A stretch of 64,000 nt of DNA, from assembly GCA_036346255.1 (NCBI GenBank), contig CM070638.1, positions 42,346,394-42,410,393 on the forward strand, given 5' to 3'. Source of the DNA: Ampelocalamus luodianensis (taxonomy: Eukaryota; Streptophyta; Magnoliopsida; Poales; Poaceae). The notes below the pieces were generated by a model. The model saw nothing but the letters and a program-made list of their open reading frames with translations. It was not told the DNA's origin and ran no database searches. The position numbers and the translations under genes were made by a program. Below are positions 1-8,982 of this stretch, in pieces (positions within the stretch are counted from its first letter, which is position 1; each line of letters starts with the position of its first letter).

Positions 1-505
1 CTGAAGGAGCCAGAGTGGGACTTGGGTATCAAACCAGAACATGGCGGAACCCAGGAGTTGCATGCAATTGGCGCAGAAGGCGCAGCAGGTGGAGCCTTGG
101 GAGGTCCAGACGGCACGCAACAAGGCGTACATGGCGCTCCAAGGGGCGGCAAGTCCCACGTGCATGAAGAGCGCGGCGTACATGAAGTTGACGCAAGAGG
201 GAGAGACGGTGTAGTCTCAGCTAAGATGTATGCGAGGAAGTGGGCAGACTTGGTCCAAGAGAGAGGAGCGAGAGGCTCAGGTAATGGCGAAGCCCAGGTG
301 GTCGTGGGAGCAGGTGCTCCAGCCCAGGCGGATGTGCAAGGAAGGACGAGTTCAGTCCAAGTGCGAGACGCGGCAAGCGTTGGTTTGTGCATGGCTCAGG
401 ATGAAGCAAGCACAGGCGGTAGGATAAAAGAAAAAGACTTGGAAGTTCAGATGAGAGAGAAGATCAGCGTAATCAAAGTGAAGAAACAAGATTAAGGGGG
501 TGATT
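1..505 (+). other. Unrecognised sequence, possibly the 3' internal end of an LTR retrotransposon
   Basis: An open frame of 157 codons (22-495) has no motif I recognise and is rich in Gly, Ala and Glu, so I do not call it a gene. It stops just before a purine-rich run (about 493-501) that looks like a polypurine tract, directly followed by a TGTTAG start typical of a copia LTR. The stretch may therefore be the non-coding 3' end of a copia-like element that begins left of the window. The inference rests only on the tract and the LTR-like start. Confidence 0.35.
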
Positions 506-696
506 GTTAGAGTAATCTTCTTTTCGTATTTCACTACTGTAGCAATCCGAACCCGAGTACTGTAGCACCAGCAGTGACTATAAAAAAAAGTCATATGTAA
601 TCAGATTTCGTAAAAAATAAGAGTTAAAAAAAGACAAAAAGAGACCCGAAAATAAATCGTTGGTTTGCTCTCGTGTGTTCGGTTTAGGAGTTCGCA
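506..696 (+). repeat. Possible short LTR (TG...CA) of a copia-like element
   Basis: The segment starts TGTTAGAGTAATC right after a purine-rich tract and can end at TTCGCA. It holds two copies of CTACTGTAGCA or a near variant, and a TATA-like ACTATAAAAAAAA near 576-590. No second LTR and no target duplication can be checked because the partner would lie outside the window. The right end is a guess. The adjoining serpin relic loses its homology near 855, so this insertion may have cut off the 3' half of that gene. Confidence 0.35.
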
Positions 697-854
697 CGTT
701 GAAGTCTTTACTTGATGGGACAAGCGGGTCCCACACGAGGTTGCTTTCTAGGGGTCACATCAAGGGAAAGGCAGTGGGTAGGAAAATTCTGAGCGATTTC
801 TTTTCCGTAAGAAGCAGAAACAGGGCAAGCATCAAAGGAAAATTCCAACATCCT

Positions 855-1554
855 CTTGGTGTTCCTCTCCTGGAACGGAGAATTCCATTTTCCCTTGAAG
901 TAGATGGCGTTGCCGACGACGACGGCGGTGTCTGGGCGCATGGATCCAGGGAGAGGATGGAGTCGATGAGGTTTCTTGTGACCTACGCGGCCCATGCGTT
1001 GATCTGCTCCCTTGCTTCCTCTGTCTTCACAAGATCAAATCAACAACGATGTTAGAATTTTATCTGATCAATTTTCATTGTGGTTGATTAAGCAAATTTC
1101 ATTGATTCATCTGGAAATAGATTGAAAAGTATTGTAGTATCTAGTATGTACTAACCTTGTTCTTGAAGTCGACGGCTTTCGCCTCCGCCTTGTAGGGGCC
1201 GACGACGGCCTCGCGGTACACCGACTTCAGTGGCCGCGTCGCGTCCCTCCACACGCCGCACGCGAACGCGACGCGCGGCCCATTGGACTCGGACCTGTCG
1301 GCCAGCGCGGCCTCCGCCATGCTGCTAACGAACTCCGCTAGCTCGTCACTGGACCGCGCGCCGAGGACGCGGAGGATCTCGTCTAGGGTGTCCCCCTGGG
1401 CGCCGGCGGCCACGAGCGCGAGCGCAATGTAGATGGACAGTGGCGAGAACACCAGGTTGCCGTCGGTGTTGGCGTCGGCGAGGCGCCTTGCGAGGCGGGC
1501 GGCGAGCGCCGCCAGGCCAGAGCCGGACTGCCTCAGCCCCACATCGAACTCCAT
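855..1554 (-). pseudogene. Broken plant serpin gene (exon 1 and part of exon 2)
   Basis: Serpins are serine-protease inhibitors, cytosolic in plants. Exon 1 (1554-1156) begins MEFDVGLRQSGSGLAALAAR and carries the family motif GNLVFSPLSIYIALALVAAG, then AVDFKNK at the usual plant serpin intron site. A 131 bp intron (1155-1025) has GT and AG ends. Exon 2 resumes as TEEAREQINAWAA and then has a TAG stop (983-985). A frame change lies between the LIDSIL part and GNAIYFKGKWNSPF, which is in another frame. Homology ends near 855, so the shutter, reactive-centre loop and C-terminus are missing and it cannot work as an inhibitor. A hAT element sits about 90 bp upstream of the ATG, where the promoter or 5' leader was. 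I am sure of the family, not of the subfamily. Confidence 0.85.
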
Positions 1555-1949
1555 CGCCGCCGCTTTCTAGCTGGAGAAAAGATCACCTCAACAACAGGAA
1601 TTTGTGACGCAAGACTCCAAGACGCTCCGGACTTTATGCACGGTAGGGGTGCAAGTGGGGCGAGTCTGTCCACTAAACCGCTAACCTGTCCCGCAAAAGC
1701 AATCCACATATCCATCCGCAAAAACCCACTTAGAACTGGCGTATTGAAGCAGCCCAGCCCGCGTAACCCGCCGGACACCGCATAGACAGCAAAATCACAC
1801 CCAATCAACAACAAATCAAAGAAACAAAGAGGAAAGGCAGATCAGCGGGGGCGAGGGAGACCAAGAAACAGCTATGGCCACAGCCACGCTCGCCAGCACG
1901 CCCCGGACAGCAAGAAGTGCAAGAAGATCGGCTGCTCCGCCTCCATCTG

Positions 1950-2445
1950 CAAGCTCACTGAGGACTTACTCGGTGGAGAGGCGTCTCCAGGAGTCACGGG
2001 ACATCATCCGTCTCATGAGGTCCTTGGCGGCCGGCGACACGACGGCAAACAGCCTCGGCGGAACCTCACGCGCCCAAGAAGACGGCCGCCCGACACCTCG
2101 CGGTCGTCTCGCCGCCGAAGGGCGCGCGCGCGAGCAAGACGTACATCACCACCCCGGCGCTCCACACGTCGCGCCTTCGCCGTACTCCCGCCAAAGAACA
2201 ACCTCGGGTGCCACTTAGTGGGAGTCCCCACGAGCCTCGGCGTGGCCCCGTCTGCGCCACCCACGCCCGACCGAAGTCCGCGAGTCGCGCGTGGCGCGGG
2301 CCCGCCTCCCGGCGTCGAGGAGGGCGTTATGCAGCTTGCGTCGCGGTGGGCCACCCCGCGGCGGTGGCAGAGCGTGAGGGCCTCGGCAATCTGCGCAACG
2401 ACGGTGGCGAGGGAGAGATCTGCTATCGGAGAAGGCGATGAGTCC
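1950..2445 (-). pseudogene. Fragment of a PEP carboxylase kinase-like protein kinase
   Basis: Read on the minus strand, the segment keeps kinase landmarks in order. First comes VVAQIAEALTLCHRRGVAHRD (subdomains VIa-VIb with the HRD motif, about 2405-2325). The activation-loop region follows, with RLVGTP near 2230, then DVWSAGVVMYVLL (subdomain IX, about 2170-2130), APFGGETT, and VRFPPRLFA with AAKDLMRRM near 2070-2000. This spacing and the GET box match PPCK and CDPK-like kinases, and PPCK fits best. The frame changes several times, and the Lys of HRDxK and the DFG motif are corrupted. The ATP-binding lobe is absent, so it is inactive. It lies wholly within the hAT element, so it was probably captured by it. 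Confidence 0.75.
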
Positions 2446-2715
2446 CACGAGGGTCTCCCTATCGGAGAAGGCGCGGCCGCAGGCGACGAGCGGGGGTGCG
2501 TCGGTGGGGCGGAGGAGGTAGAGGAGGCACCAAGCGGCAAGGAGAACGAGGAGGGCGGCGAGGGAAGGGGGTGGGCGAGGAGGGAGGCGGCGAGGGAGAG
2601 ATCTGCTGGTGGGCGAGGAGGGAAGGGGAAGCCGGCGAGGGAGAGGGGTGGGCGAGGAGGGAGGTGGCGAGGGAGAGATCTGCTGGTGGGGAGGAGGGGA
2701 GGGGAAGCCTTGCGG
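2395..2715. repeat. Purine-rich minisatellite inside the hAT element
   Basis: The phrase GCGAGGGAGAGATCTGCT occurs at about 2408, 2588 and 2665, with further copies of GGTGGGCGAGGAGGGA between them. The last two copies belong to an imperfect unit of about 77 bp. Several open frames across this stretch are artefacts of the repeat. I see no gene in it. Confidence 0.75.
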
Positions 2716-2906
2716 CTTGTGCGGGTTAGGGGTGCGGCTTATGCGGGTTGGGGTGCAAAAGCGGGCTGGGCAGTTGTGGGTGCGGCCTGTGGTGGGCTGG
2801 GCAGGTGTGGGTGCGGGCTGTCCGCAGCCCGCCCCCACTTGCATCCCTAATGCACGGTAACTTCTGAAGTCAGTAACTTTATTTGTTTTTTTTTAGAGGA
2901 AGTCGG

Positions 2907-3297
2907 TGTTGGATATTAATTTAATTTCTTGTGCACAAAGTCAAAGGGGATTTGGCTAATGGTGAGCTGCATGCATGTAGAGCATAGTCGACAGAGGACA
3001 GGCCGAAGTGAATTTGGAATTTACCATGATCTGTAAAAGTGAATGAACCACCTAGTCTCTTAGTCAGCACGTAGTGTAATTAAGTTGTACACAACAAGAA
3101 AGTGAGCTGTGATGTTAAGTCGGTTTTAGTTAAGTCGGTTTGCATGAGTCTATAAATAGACTTGTGTCCCTCTGTTGTAATGTAAGTATGTAATACATGA
3201 GAAGATCAATAAAGCTTCAATATATGAGATAGATGTGAGAATACTACTGCTCTTGTTGCTTTGTTTTCTTGCCTCGCACTAGAATTGAGTTCCAACA
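2907..3297 (+). repeat. 5' LTR of the small copia-like element
   Basis: It starts TGTTGG and ends TTCCAACA. It contains a TATA box, GTCTATAAATAGAC (near 3150-3163), which is itself palindromic, and an AATAAAGCTTC polyadenylation-type signal near 3209. It aligns with 3970-4393 over most of its length. Confidence 0.85.
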
Positions 3298-3299
3298 AT

Positions 3300-3310
3300 T
3301 GGTATCAGAG
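3300..3310 (+). other. Primer-binding site, initiator Met-tRNA type
   Basis: TGGTATCAGAG lies two bases after the LTR end. This is the standard complement of the plant initiator Met-tRNA 3' end used by copia elements. Confidence 0.9.
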
Positions 3311-3356
3311 TCCTAGGTTCAAGTCGGGCATAGAGGAAGCAAGGTTGTAGCGTGTC

Positions 3357-3608
3357 ATGCTAAAGCTGATGCCGTCCCCGGTCAAGTCGGTGGGCAGTGG
3401 CGACACCTTGGACACGGCGAAATCCAAGGCACCGGCGAAGGAGGGATCAGTGACCCTCCAATACCCATTGCTCACTGAGACCAACTATGTCTCTTGGATG
3501 GTGAAGATGAAGGTGTGCATGCACGCACATGGATTGTCGGCGGTGGTGGACAGCAATGAATTGGTCGACAAGCACAAGGATCAGATGGCTCTCGCCGCCA
3601 TATTCTGA
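3357..3608 (+). pseudogene. Truncated copia gag (DUF4219-like N-terminus)
   Basis: An 83-codon frame carries YPLLTETNYVSWMVKMKVCM, the conserved N-terminal gag block of plant copia elements (a DUF4219-type region). It then stops at TGA after MALAAIF. There is no zinc knuckle, protease, integrase or reverse transcriptase downstream before the 3' LTR. It may still be translated, but it cannot serve as a full capsid protein. Confidence 0.8.
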
Positions 3609-3969
3609 ATGCCGCATGCCGAGGAAGGAGAAGCGAAGGCACATTTAATTAAGGCAGATGCTGATGACGAACTGGCGTTGTTCTGATGCTGAGTCGAGTA
3701 CGAAGAGTTGAGTCTAGGACGTCGAGGAGATGTGTTCACCGTTATAGAATTGAGACCGTGGAGTTGAGTCCGGGATGTTCAGGAGATGTGTTCGCCGTCC
3801 TGAGTCTCGTATGAGTTAGGCAAGTCGTAGTTGAGATCGAATGTCTTAATGAGTAAGTCTGAAACATATTCGAGTTGTGTCACCGTCTTCGGCCGAGTGC
3901 ATGTGAGCCAAGTTGAAGTTGAATCCAACTAGCAGTCGAGTTTGATTACTGGTCCGAGTACATGTTTGT

Positions 3970-4393
3970 GTGTCCTAGATATGCGACAGAATCAAATGTG
4001 ACTTGACTAATGGTGAGCTGCATGCATGTAGAGATAAGTCGGCAGAGGACATGCCGAAGTGAATTTGGATTTGACCATGATCTATAAAAGTGAATGAACG
4101 AACTAGTCTCTTAGTCAGCATGTAGTGTAATTAAGCTGTACATAGCAAGAGAAGTTAGCTGTGATGTTAAGTCGGTTTGATTTAGGTCGGTTTGCATGAG
4201 TCTATAAATAGACTTATGTTCCTCTGTTGTAATGTAAGCTTGTAATACATGAGAAGATCAATAAAGCTTCAATATATGAGATAGATGTGAGAACACTGCT
4301 ACTCTTGTTGCTTTGTTTTCTTGAGATAGATGTGAGAACACTACTACTCTTGTTGCTCTGTTTTCTTGCCTCCGCTATAATTGAGTTCCAGCA
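3970..4393 (+). repeat. 3' LTR of the small copia-like element, with a 45 bp internal duplication
   Basis: It matches the 5' LTR from GGTGAGCTGCATGCATG onward, including TATA box and poly(A) signal. The block starting GAGATAGATGTGAGAACACT is duplicated in tandem at 4278-4322 and 4323-4367, which the 5' LTR lacks. The left boundary is approximate because the first ~50 bp have diverged. Confidence 0.75.
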
Positions 4394-4398
4394 GTCGG

Positions 4399-5039
4399 TA
4401 ACTTTCGTGTGAGGGGACTTCGATCGCGACTCCTACAAGCAGCTCGGATTGGGCCTTCCATCCTTCCTTTCTACTCTTTTACTATCTCGGACTAGGCCTG
4501 GGCCAGGTTTCTAGCTCCTTGTTGAACTATGCATGTTCAACTCCCCCGAGAGAAAAATTATGCATGTGCATGTTGTGGAATAATTTCTATTAGCAATCAT
4601 CTTCTATTACGAATGCTAATGACCTCTGTAAATACACTATTTGTATATCTACATCTCATATTATCATTGGACCCGACTAGCGCTCGGACGTATGATCCGA
4701 GCGCTAGCGTCGTACGCTACATGCAACATCTCAGCACATGGGTTGCAACATCTCGTAACAAAGCGAGCAACAAAAAGGGTAAAAAAAATTCCCAACATGA
4801 ACGGCAACTTTTTTTAGGGCACATGCACGCCTGTAACAAAATTCATCCTACAACATTCAAAAAATTTCTAGAAAAATCTAATTCTCAATCATTTGTTGCT
4901 GCAACACTAAAAACCAGTCCGCAACATCTCAAATCACCGGTTGCAACAAAAAAATTCTATAACTGCAACATGCAATATTTTTAGGACACATGCAACACCT
5001 GCAACTCACCGGCATTGCCCTCAACGACGGTGCCGGCGC
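4399..5039. other. AT-rich stretch with scattered GCAACA words; no gene seen
   Basis: The words GCAACATCTC, TTGCAACA and ACATGCAAC recur between 4728 and 5005, always in the same orientation. This kind of word clustering is seen near DNA transposon ends, but I found no matching inverted end or target duplication. The 151-codon frame at 4529-4984 has no recognisable domain. Confidence 0.4.
4677..4707. repeat. Perfect 12 bp stem palindrome
   Basis: CTAGCGCTCGGA (4677-4688) pairs exactly with TCCGAGCGCTAG (4696-4707) across a 7-base loop. Cruciform or hairpin potential is high. Its job is unknown; it could mark a transposon end. Confidence 0.85.
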
Positions 5040-5420
5040 GCTCGGCTTTAAGCTCCGGACAGCATGGCAATGGCGTGGGCCTTGCGTGGGGCTCCGGAGA
5101 GGGGGCGGCGCGAGGGGCACGAGAGGCGCTCGAGGGGCTCGTCGGAGCTGCGAGGTGGAGCTCGGGCTCGGGGATGGCCGAGGGGGCCATGGTCACCGAC
5201 GCTGCGAGGTGGAGGGACGGGGCCACGGGGGTGGACGAGGGGGCTCGAGGGGCGGGGTCGACGGCGCCACGAGGTGGAGCTCGGGGGTGGCTGAGGGGGC
5301 CTAAGGGGGGCGGGGTCGCTGGCGCCGCGAGGTGGAGGGACGGAGGTGGCCGAGGCGGAGCTCGGGAGTGGCCGAGGGGAGCAGGGTCGCCGGCACCACG
5401 AGGTGGTTTGCACACAAACA
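5040..5420. repeat. GC-rich degenerate minisatellite
   Basis: Units built from GAGGTGGAG, CTCGGGNTGGCCGAGGGGG and GGGGTCGNCGGCGCCACG repeat about every 70-80 bp. Long frames are open on both strands, as expected from repetitive GC-rich DNA. I see no real gene. Confidence 0.65.
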
Positions 5421-6361
5421 CTCCTGTACACCGACTTCATCCTGCGCACCCGTAAGTAAAACCGAAAAATTCACCAAAAAGAAATGGAACAAAATCAAAG
5501 GGAGAAAGAAGAGGCCAAGAGGAAAATGCACCGGTCGGCTGACTCCTGGACCTCCTCGGCGGCGGGGAAGAAGGGGTCTTTCTCCTAGTGGTCGAACGAT
5601 GTGACCATCTCGCGCACGAGATGTGGCTACTGAATGGAGCCAAGAATCGGAGGGAGGAAGAAGAAATTCGTGGAGGCGCAAGCGAGCGAAATGCGGACGG
5701 AAAGGAGGCGGAAGAAGGCAAAGGCAATAAAGCAAAAGTGAAATGAATGGCTAGCAGTAGCTCAACGAAACAAATGGCCAATAGTAGCTCGTGGGAAAAA
5801 AGTGAATGGATAGGAGTGTCGTGTTCGATTTTTTAATTTGTTTCGTACGAACGTGTACTATCATTTCCCTATCAATAAAGAAGAGTGGCTCTTTGGACTA
5901 CATCTTTTGTCTATTTTTGTCTGAATGTTTGAACTTGCTTGATGATTAGCAACACGATCCCAATACACATCACGTTATCAATACGAAAGTGCTCTCACGA
6001 AGGACAACCGGTACGTTGTTTGATCTTCGTAGAGCAATAGCAATTTGCTCGATTTTCGAGATTAGTTTTTCCACCTTCCATTCTACATCGATCGCTAACA
6101 GCGTCGATCTCCTCGCCTCCTCGGCAACCGTGCACACTAACCCAATGCTAGGTGCCACTCCCGGCCGTCAGGTGCTCCGACCACCATCGCCTACAGCGTG
6201 GTTGTGTCACCTCTTCGTGTTGAGATTGCGCTCGCCGATGGTTGAGATCTTACAACTAGTGTAAATCTGCTGTAAGTAAATATACATCAAAGCCCACAGG
6301 GTTGATGGCTACCTAATATCAACCTTTCTAGTGTTAACCAGACTAGAACATAGTTTCGGGC
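5421..6361 (+). other. Mostly unrecognised; possible copia leader fragment at 5940-6270
   Basis: ACATCACGTTATCAATACGAAAG at 5964-5986 resembles the TTATCAGCACGA-type primer site used by some plant copia elements, which pair with an internal part of Met-tRNA. The next ~280 bp may be the start of a gag leader. No LTR partner was found and the fragment stops before the MULE. The rest (5421-5940) shows no gene. Confidence 0.3.
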
Positions 6362-6370
6362 TTTGTATTA

Positions 6371-7598
6371 GGAATAAGTCAACTTTACTCCCCTAAACTA
6401 TGGTCTAAGTCCAAAAAACACCCCGAACTACAAAACCGTTCACTTTACACCCCCAATTATCAAAACCAGATCAAATTACACCCTAAGTTGGTTTTATTGG
6501 TGGTTTTGGCTTACATAGCAGCCACATCATTGGTTTTGGCTTACGTGACAGTCACATGGGGGGCTGTGCCGGCCGAGCCAGGCCGGGAGCAACGATGCAC
6601 ATGTGGGGCCGGGCCAAGGCGGCACAGGCGGCGGCAGGCTGGTGGCAGGGCGGCGCCTCCTTGATCAAGAACTCGGCGGCGGGCTGGCGGCAGAGAGCCA
6701 GCGGCGTGGGGCAAAAAGGGCGATGGCGGGCGCTCGGGCCTTGTGCGGCGTCGGCGGTGGGGTGGCGTGGGGAGGAGGAAGGTGCGCACAGTGTGCCCGG
6801 GGTGGGAGGCGGCGGTGGGGTCGGGGAAGCACAGGGGTGGCCGTGGTGGCCCGGGTGGCGGCGACCGTGGGCAGAGGAGAAGGAGTGATGGCGGTGGAGC
6901 TTCCCAACGGCAGGAGAAGAAGGGTGGAGGTGGGGGAAGAGTAGAGGGGGGTTGGGGGCGCGGGGTGACGCGGTGGGTTCAGTGAAACACTCACCGGTGC
7001 GGCCGAACGGCGGTGGGGCGGTGGTGGTCGAAATCGGCCAAAGATGGGGGCTTCGGCTCCGGCGGCTTGCTCGGTGGCAAAGACGAAGAGGGGAGGTGGG
7101 GGAAAAGTGGAGGGCCCTGGGAGGCACGGGGTGACGCGCCTGGCGTGGTGAGGAACTCACCGGAGGCGGCGAAGAGGCGGTGCGGTAGAGACGGGAGCTC
7201 GGCTCCGGCTTTGCGTTTGAGGAAGAAGGGGGGGGGGAGAAGAAGGGAGATGCACCGGTGGTTCTTATAGCTGCATAGGGGAAAGGAGAACCAAGGGAGA
7301 GCTAGCTGGGGAAGGTGGGAGCTGCACCGTGCGGGCGAGCGGCGAGCGGCCAGGGCGTGCTAGGTGCCACGGGAGGCAAGGGGTGGTTGGGCCGGGCTGG
7401 AGAAGAAAGAGATGGGGCTGACATGTGGAACCCATGTATACGTGGATGCCACGTCATCCAAAACCGAGGTGGTTTAGGGTGAGGGGTGATTTGTTCTGGT
7501 TTCAATAATTGAGGGGTGTAAAGTGAATGATTTTATAGTTAAAGGTGTTTTTTTTTTTACTCAGATCATAATTTAAAGATGTAAAATGGACTTATTCC
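6371..7598. mobile_element. Non-autonomous Mutator-like element (Pack-MULE type)
   Basis: Inverted ends start GGAATAAGTC and can be aligned for about 130 bp, through CATTCACTTTACACCCC-like and AATTATNAAAACCAG-like blocks. An exact 9 bp target duplication TTTGTATTA lies at 6362-6370 and 7599-7607. Nine-base duplications with long inverted ends define MULEs. There is no transposase. The interior is GC-rich, unlike the AT-rich ends, the usual look of captured gene DNA. Confidence 0.9.
6543..7270 (-). other. GC-rich captured DNA inside the MULE, source gene not recognised
   Basis: The minus strand has a 202-codon Pro/Ser/Arg-rich frame (7160-6552). Two imperfect copies of a block with GGGGTGACGCG followed by AACTCACCGG lie about 165 bp apart (near 6961-6990 and 7129-7160). 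On the minus strand the second copy reads CCGGTGAGTT, a good splice donor context, so these may be duplicated exon ends. No domain can be named and the protein may be meaningless. Confidence 0.45.
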
Positions 7599-8255
7599 TT
7601 TGTATTATGCCAGCAGCGTTTGTCGAGGAAAACTATTTTAGGCGTTTACCACCGGTAACTTATTTTCTCGGCTGGTGGCGAGAAAAATCGAACTGACCAA
7701 AAATTTCGGCGAAATTTAAAATCAAATTTGGGTCTTGAATTCATATGCAACTGTGCTAGTAACCTGTTCGGCCATTGGTCGAATTCGTATGACATTGGCT
7801 TGCCGTAACTGGAGCAGAGAACTCCACAAGTGGCGGTGGCTCCATCAACTTCTCCGCAAGTCCACCCTCCTTCGACTCCCTCCCCTGCCCCCCAAATTGG
7901 CAGCAGCCCTCCCCAGCTCCGGCAACCCGACGCGCCTCTCCAACCAGTCCCGGCGGTCCGGCGCGTCTCCCCAAAGCGCCGCATGGAGGGCGGCGGCGGC
8001 GGCAGGGGCTCAGAGGGTGGCAGCGGGGGCACCGCAGGGGATGATTCCCTGACGGCTGCAGCGGCACGGGATGCAGGTAGTACCAACACTGATTTGTCTT
8101 CCATTTTGTGCATGCGCACGCTAGCTCTTGACTGTGGTGTTTAGTTTCATGGAATGGTTTGTTGTGCTAGTGCTAAGCTCAGTCTATGCCGGAATGTGAT
8201 AATATGTGAATTCATCATAATCATATTCTTGTCGCAGCTAGTTTGGGTAAAATCT

Positions 8256-8256
<1 letters not shown>

Positions 8257-8291
<35 letters not shown>

Positions 8292-8395
8292 AAAAATCAA
8301 ATTATGTTCTTGTCCCCGTGTGTAATCTATCTAAATTGTTTAATAATTTGGCAATTTGGAGTAATAACAAGTCTCTTCCCCCCCCCCCCCCCCCC
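8257..8395. repeat. CT microsatellite and an 18-base poly-C run in the intron
   Basis: (CT)16-17 spans 8257-8289 and a run of 18 C spans 8378-8395. Both lie inside the inferred intron. They are simple repeats, prone to length error. Confidence 0.95.
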
Positions 8396-8688
8396 ACAAA
8401 ATTAGTCTCTTAGTTAATTTCACAAGATTTTGTTGGAGTAATAGCAGTACAGTTGTAAATTATGATTAGTGGTTAGTCTGTTTGGTTTAATCATATCATA
8501 TTATGGCTATGTTTCTGCTGTGTTATGCAATGGAGGTTAGTTGGCAAATCTAACGAATTGTTGCTGCCATGGAATTACAGGAACTTTGGATGATATACGC
8601 ATGGAATCATGGGGACCGAGTAGGTTCTGGATTCAAGTGTAGATATTTTTTTTGATTGCAAAAGGAGCATCTGTGAGGGATATCAGAT

Positions 8689-8796
8689 TTTTTTTTTTTT
8701 TGAAACAAGGGCAGAGCTCTGCCTCATTTCATTAATAGAGAGAGGAGAATACAAACACCAACCCAAAAGAGAAGACACCCAACAAACACCGGGCAC
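8689..8796 (-). mobile_element. 5'-truncated LINE tail, minus strand
   Basis: A poly-T run at the left, then GAAACAAGGGCAGAGCTCTG, is the reverse complement of a grass LINE 3' end with its poly(A) tail. GGATATCAGAT repeats at 8678-8688 and 8797-8807 as an 11 bp target duplication. Only about 100 bp of the LINE 3' end was copied, typical of target-primed reverse transcription. It landed in exon 2 of the hAT-like gene. Confidence 0.85.
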
Positions 8797-8982
8797 GGAT
8801 ATCAGATGTCCAACCTTGCAATGCAGTCCCGCAAAATGTTTGGGAAGCAATGAGGAATGCTTTGAAAACTCATTTTCCTAAAATTCCTCGTAAAACCAGT
8901 TTTGAGAGAAGCGTCAGGCAAGATTCTCCGTTGAACTTCATTAGAGCAGTCCCAAGAGGATGGTTCGGTTATCAGCAGCAAG

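Larger units (their letters stand above)
1644..2849. mobile_element. Non-autonomous hAT transposon carrying a captured kinase fragment
   Basis: The 1206 bp element begins TAGGGGTGCAAGTGGGG and ends with the near-perfect inverse (read inward TAGGGATGCAAGTGGGG). It is flanked by an exact 8 bp target duplication, ATGCACGG, at 1636-1643 and 2850-2857. Eight-base duplications and T/CAGGG-type termini define the hAT superfamily. Subterminal DNA is dense in GCGGG/CCCGC words, as expected for transposase binding. There is no transposase inside; the interior is a minus-strand kinase fragment plus a purine-rich minisatellite. It inserted about 90 bp upstream of the serpin start codon. Confidence 0.9.
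2907..4393 (+). mobile_element. Small non-autonomous copia-like LTR retrotransposon with truncated gag
   Basis: Two LTRs flank about 670 bp of internal DNA, and GTCGG target duplications lie at 2902-2906 and 4394-4398. The primer site is Met-tRNA type. Internal DNA holds only the start of a copia gag and then about 360 bp with no coding sense and no pol. Deletion derivatives like this must be moved by an autonomous partner. LTR differences are ordinary substitutions, so the element looks older than the gypsy elements further right. Confidence 0.85.
7830..8852 (+). pseudogene. 5' part of a degenerate hAT-transposase-like gene (BED finger region)
   Basis: Exon 1 (7830-8076) is open and ends GATGCAG with a GT donor. 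An alternative start at 7983 begins with a Gly/Ser-rich tract. Intron 8077-8580 has GT and TTACAG ends. Exon 2 continues in frame as GTLDDIRMESWGPSRF, then reads GFKCRYFF and, past one small LINE insertion, DVQPCNAVPQNVWEAMRNA. The second Cys pair and DV.PC..VP..V..AM pattern fit the BED zinc finger of plant hAT transposases. Stops interrupt it. The LINE at 8863 splits it, and the reading resumes at 52141. It could be an old hAT element or a transposase-derived host gene. Confidence 0.6.

Noticed and set aside
2215..2850. Long open frames on both strands (about 210 codons each)
   Set aside because: They run through a GC- and purine-rich minisatellite inside the hAT element; low-complexity protein, no domain, open on both strands.
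4677..4707. Hairpin as a Helitron 3' end
   Set aside because: CTAG lies within the stem rather than about 10 bp after it, and no TC start or helicase was found.
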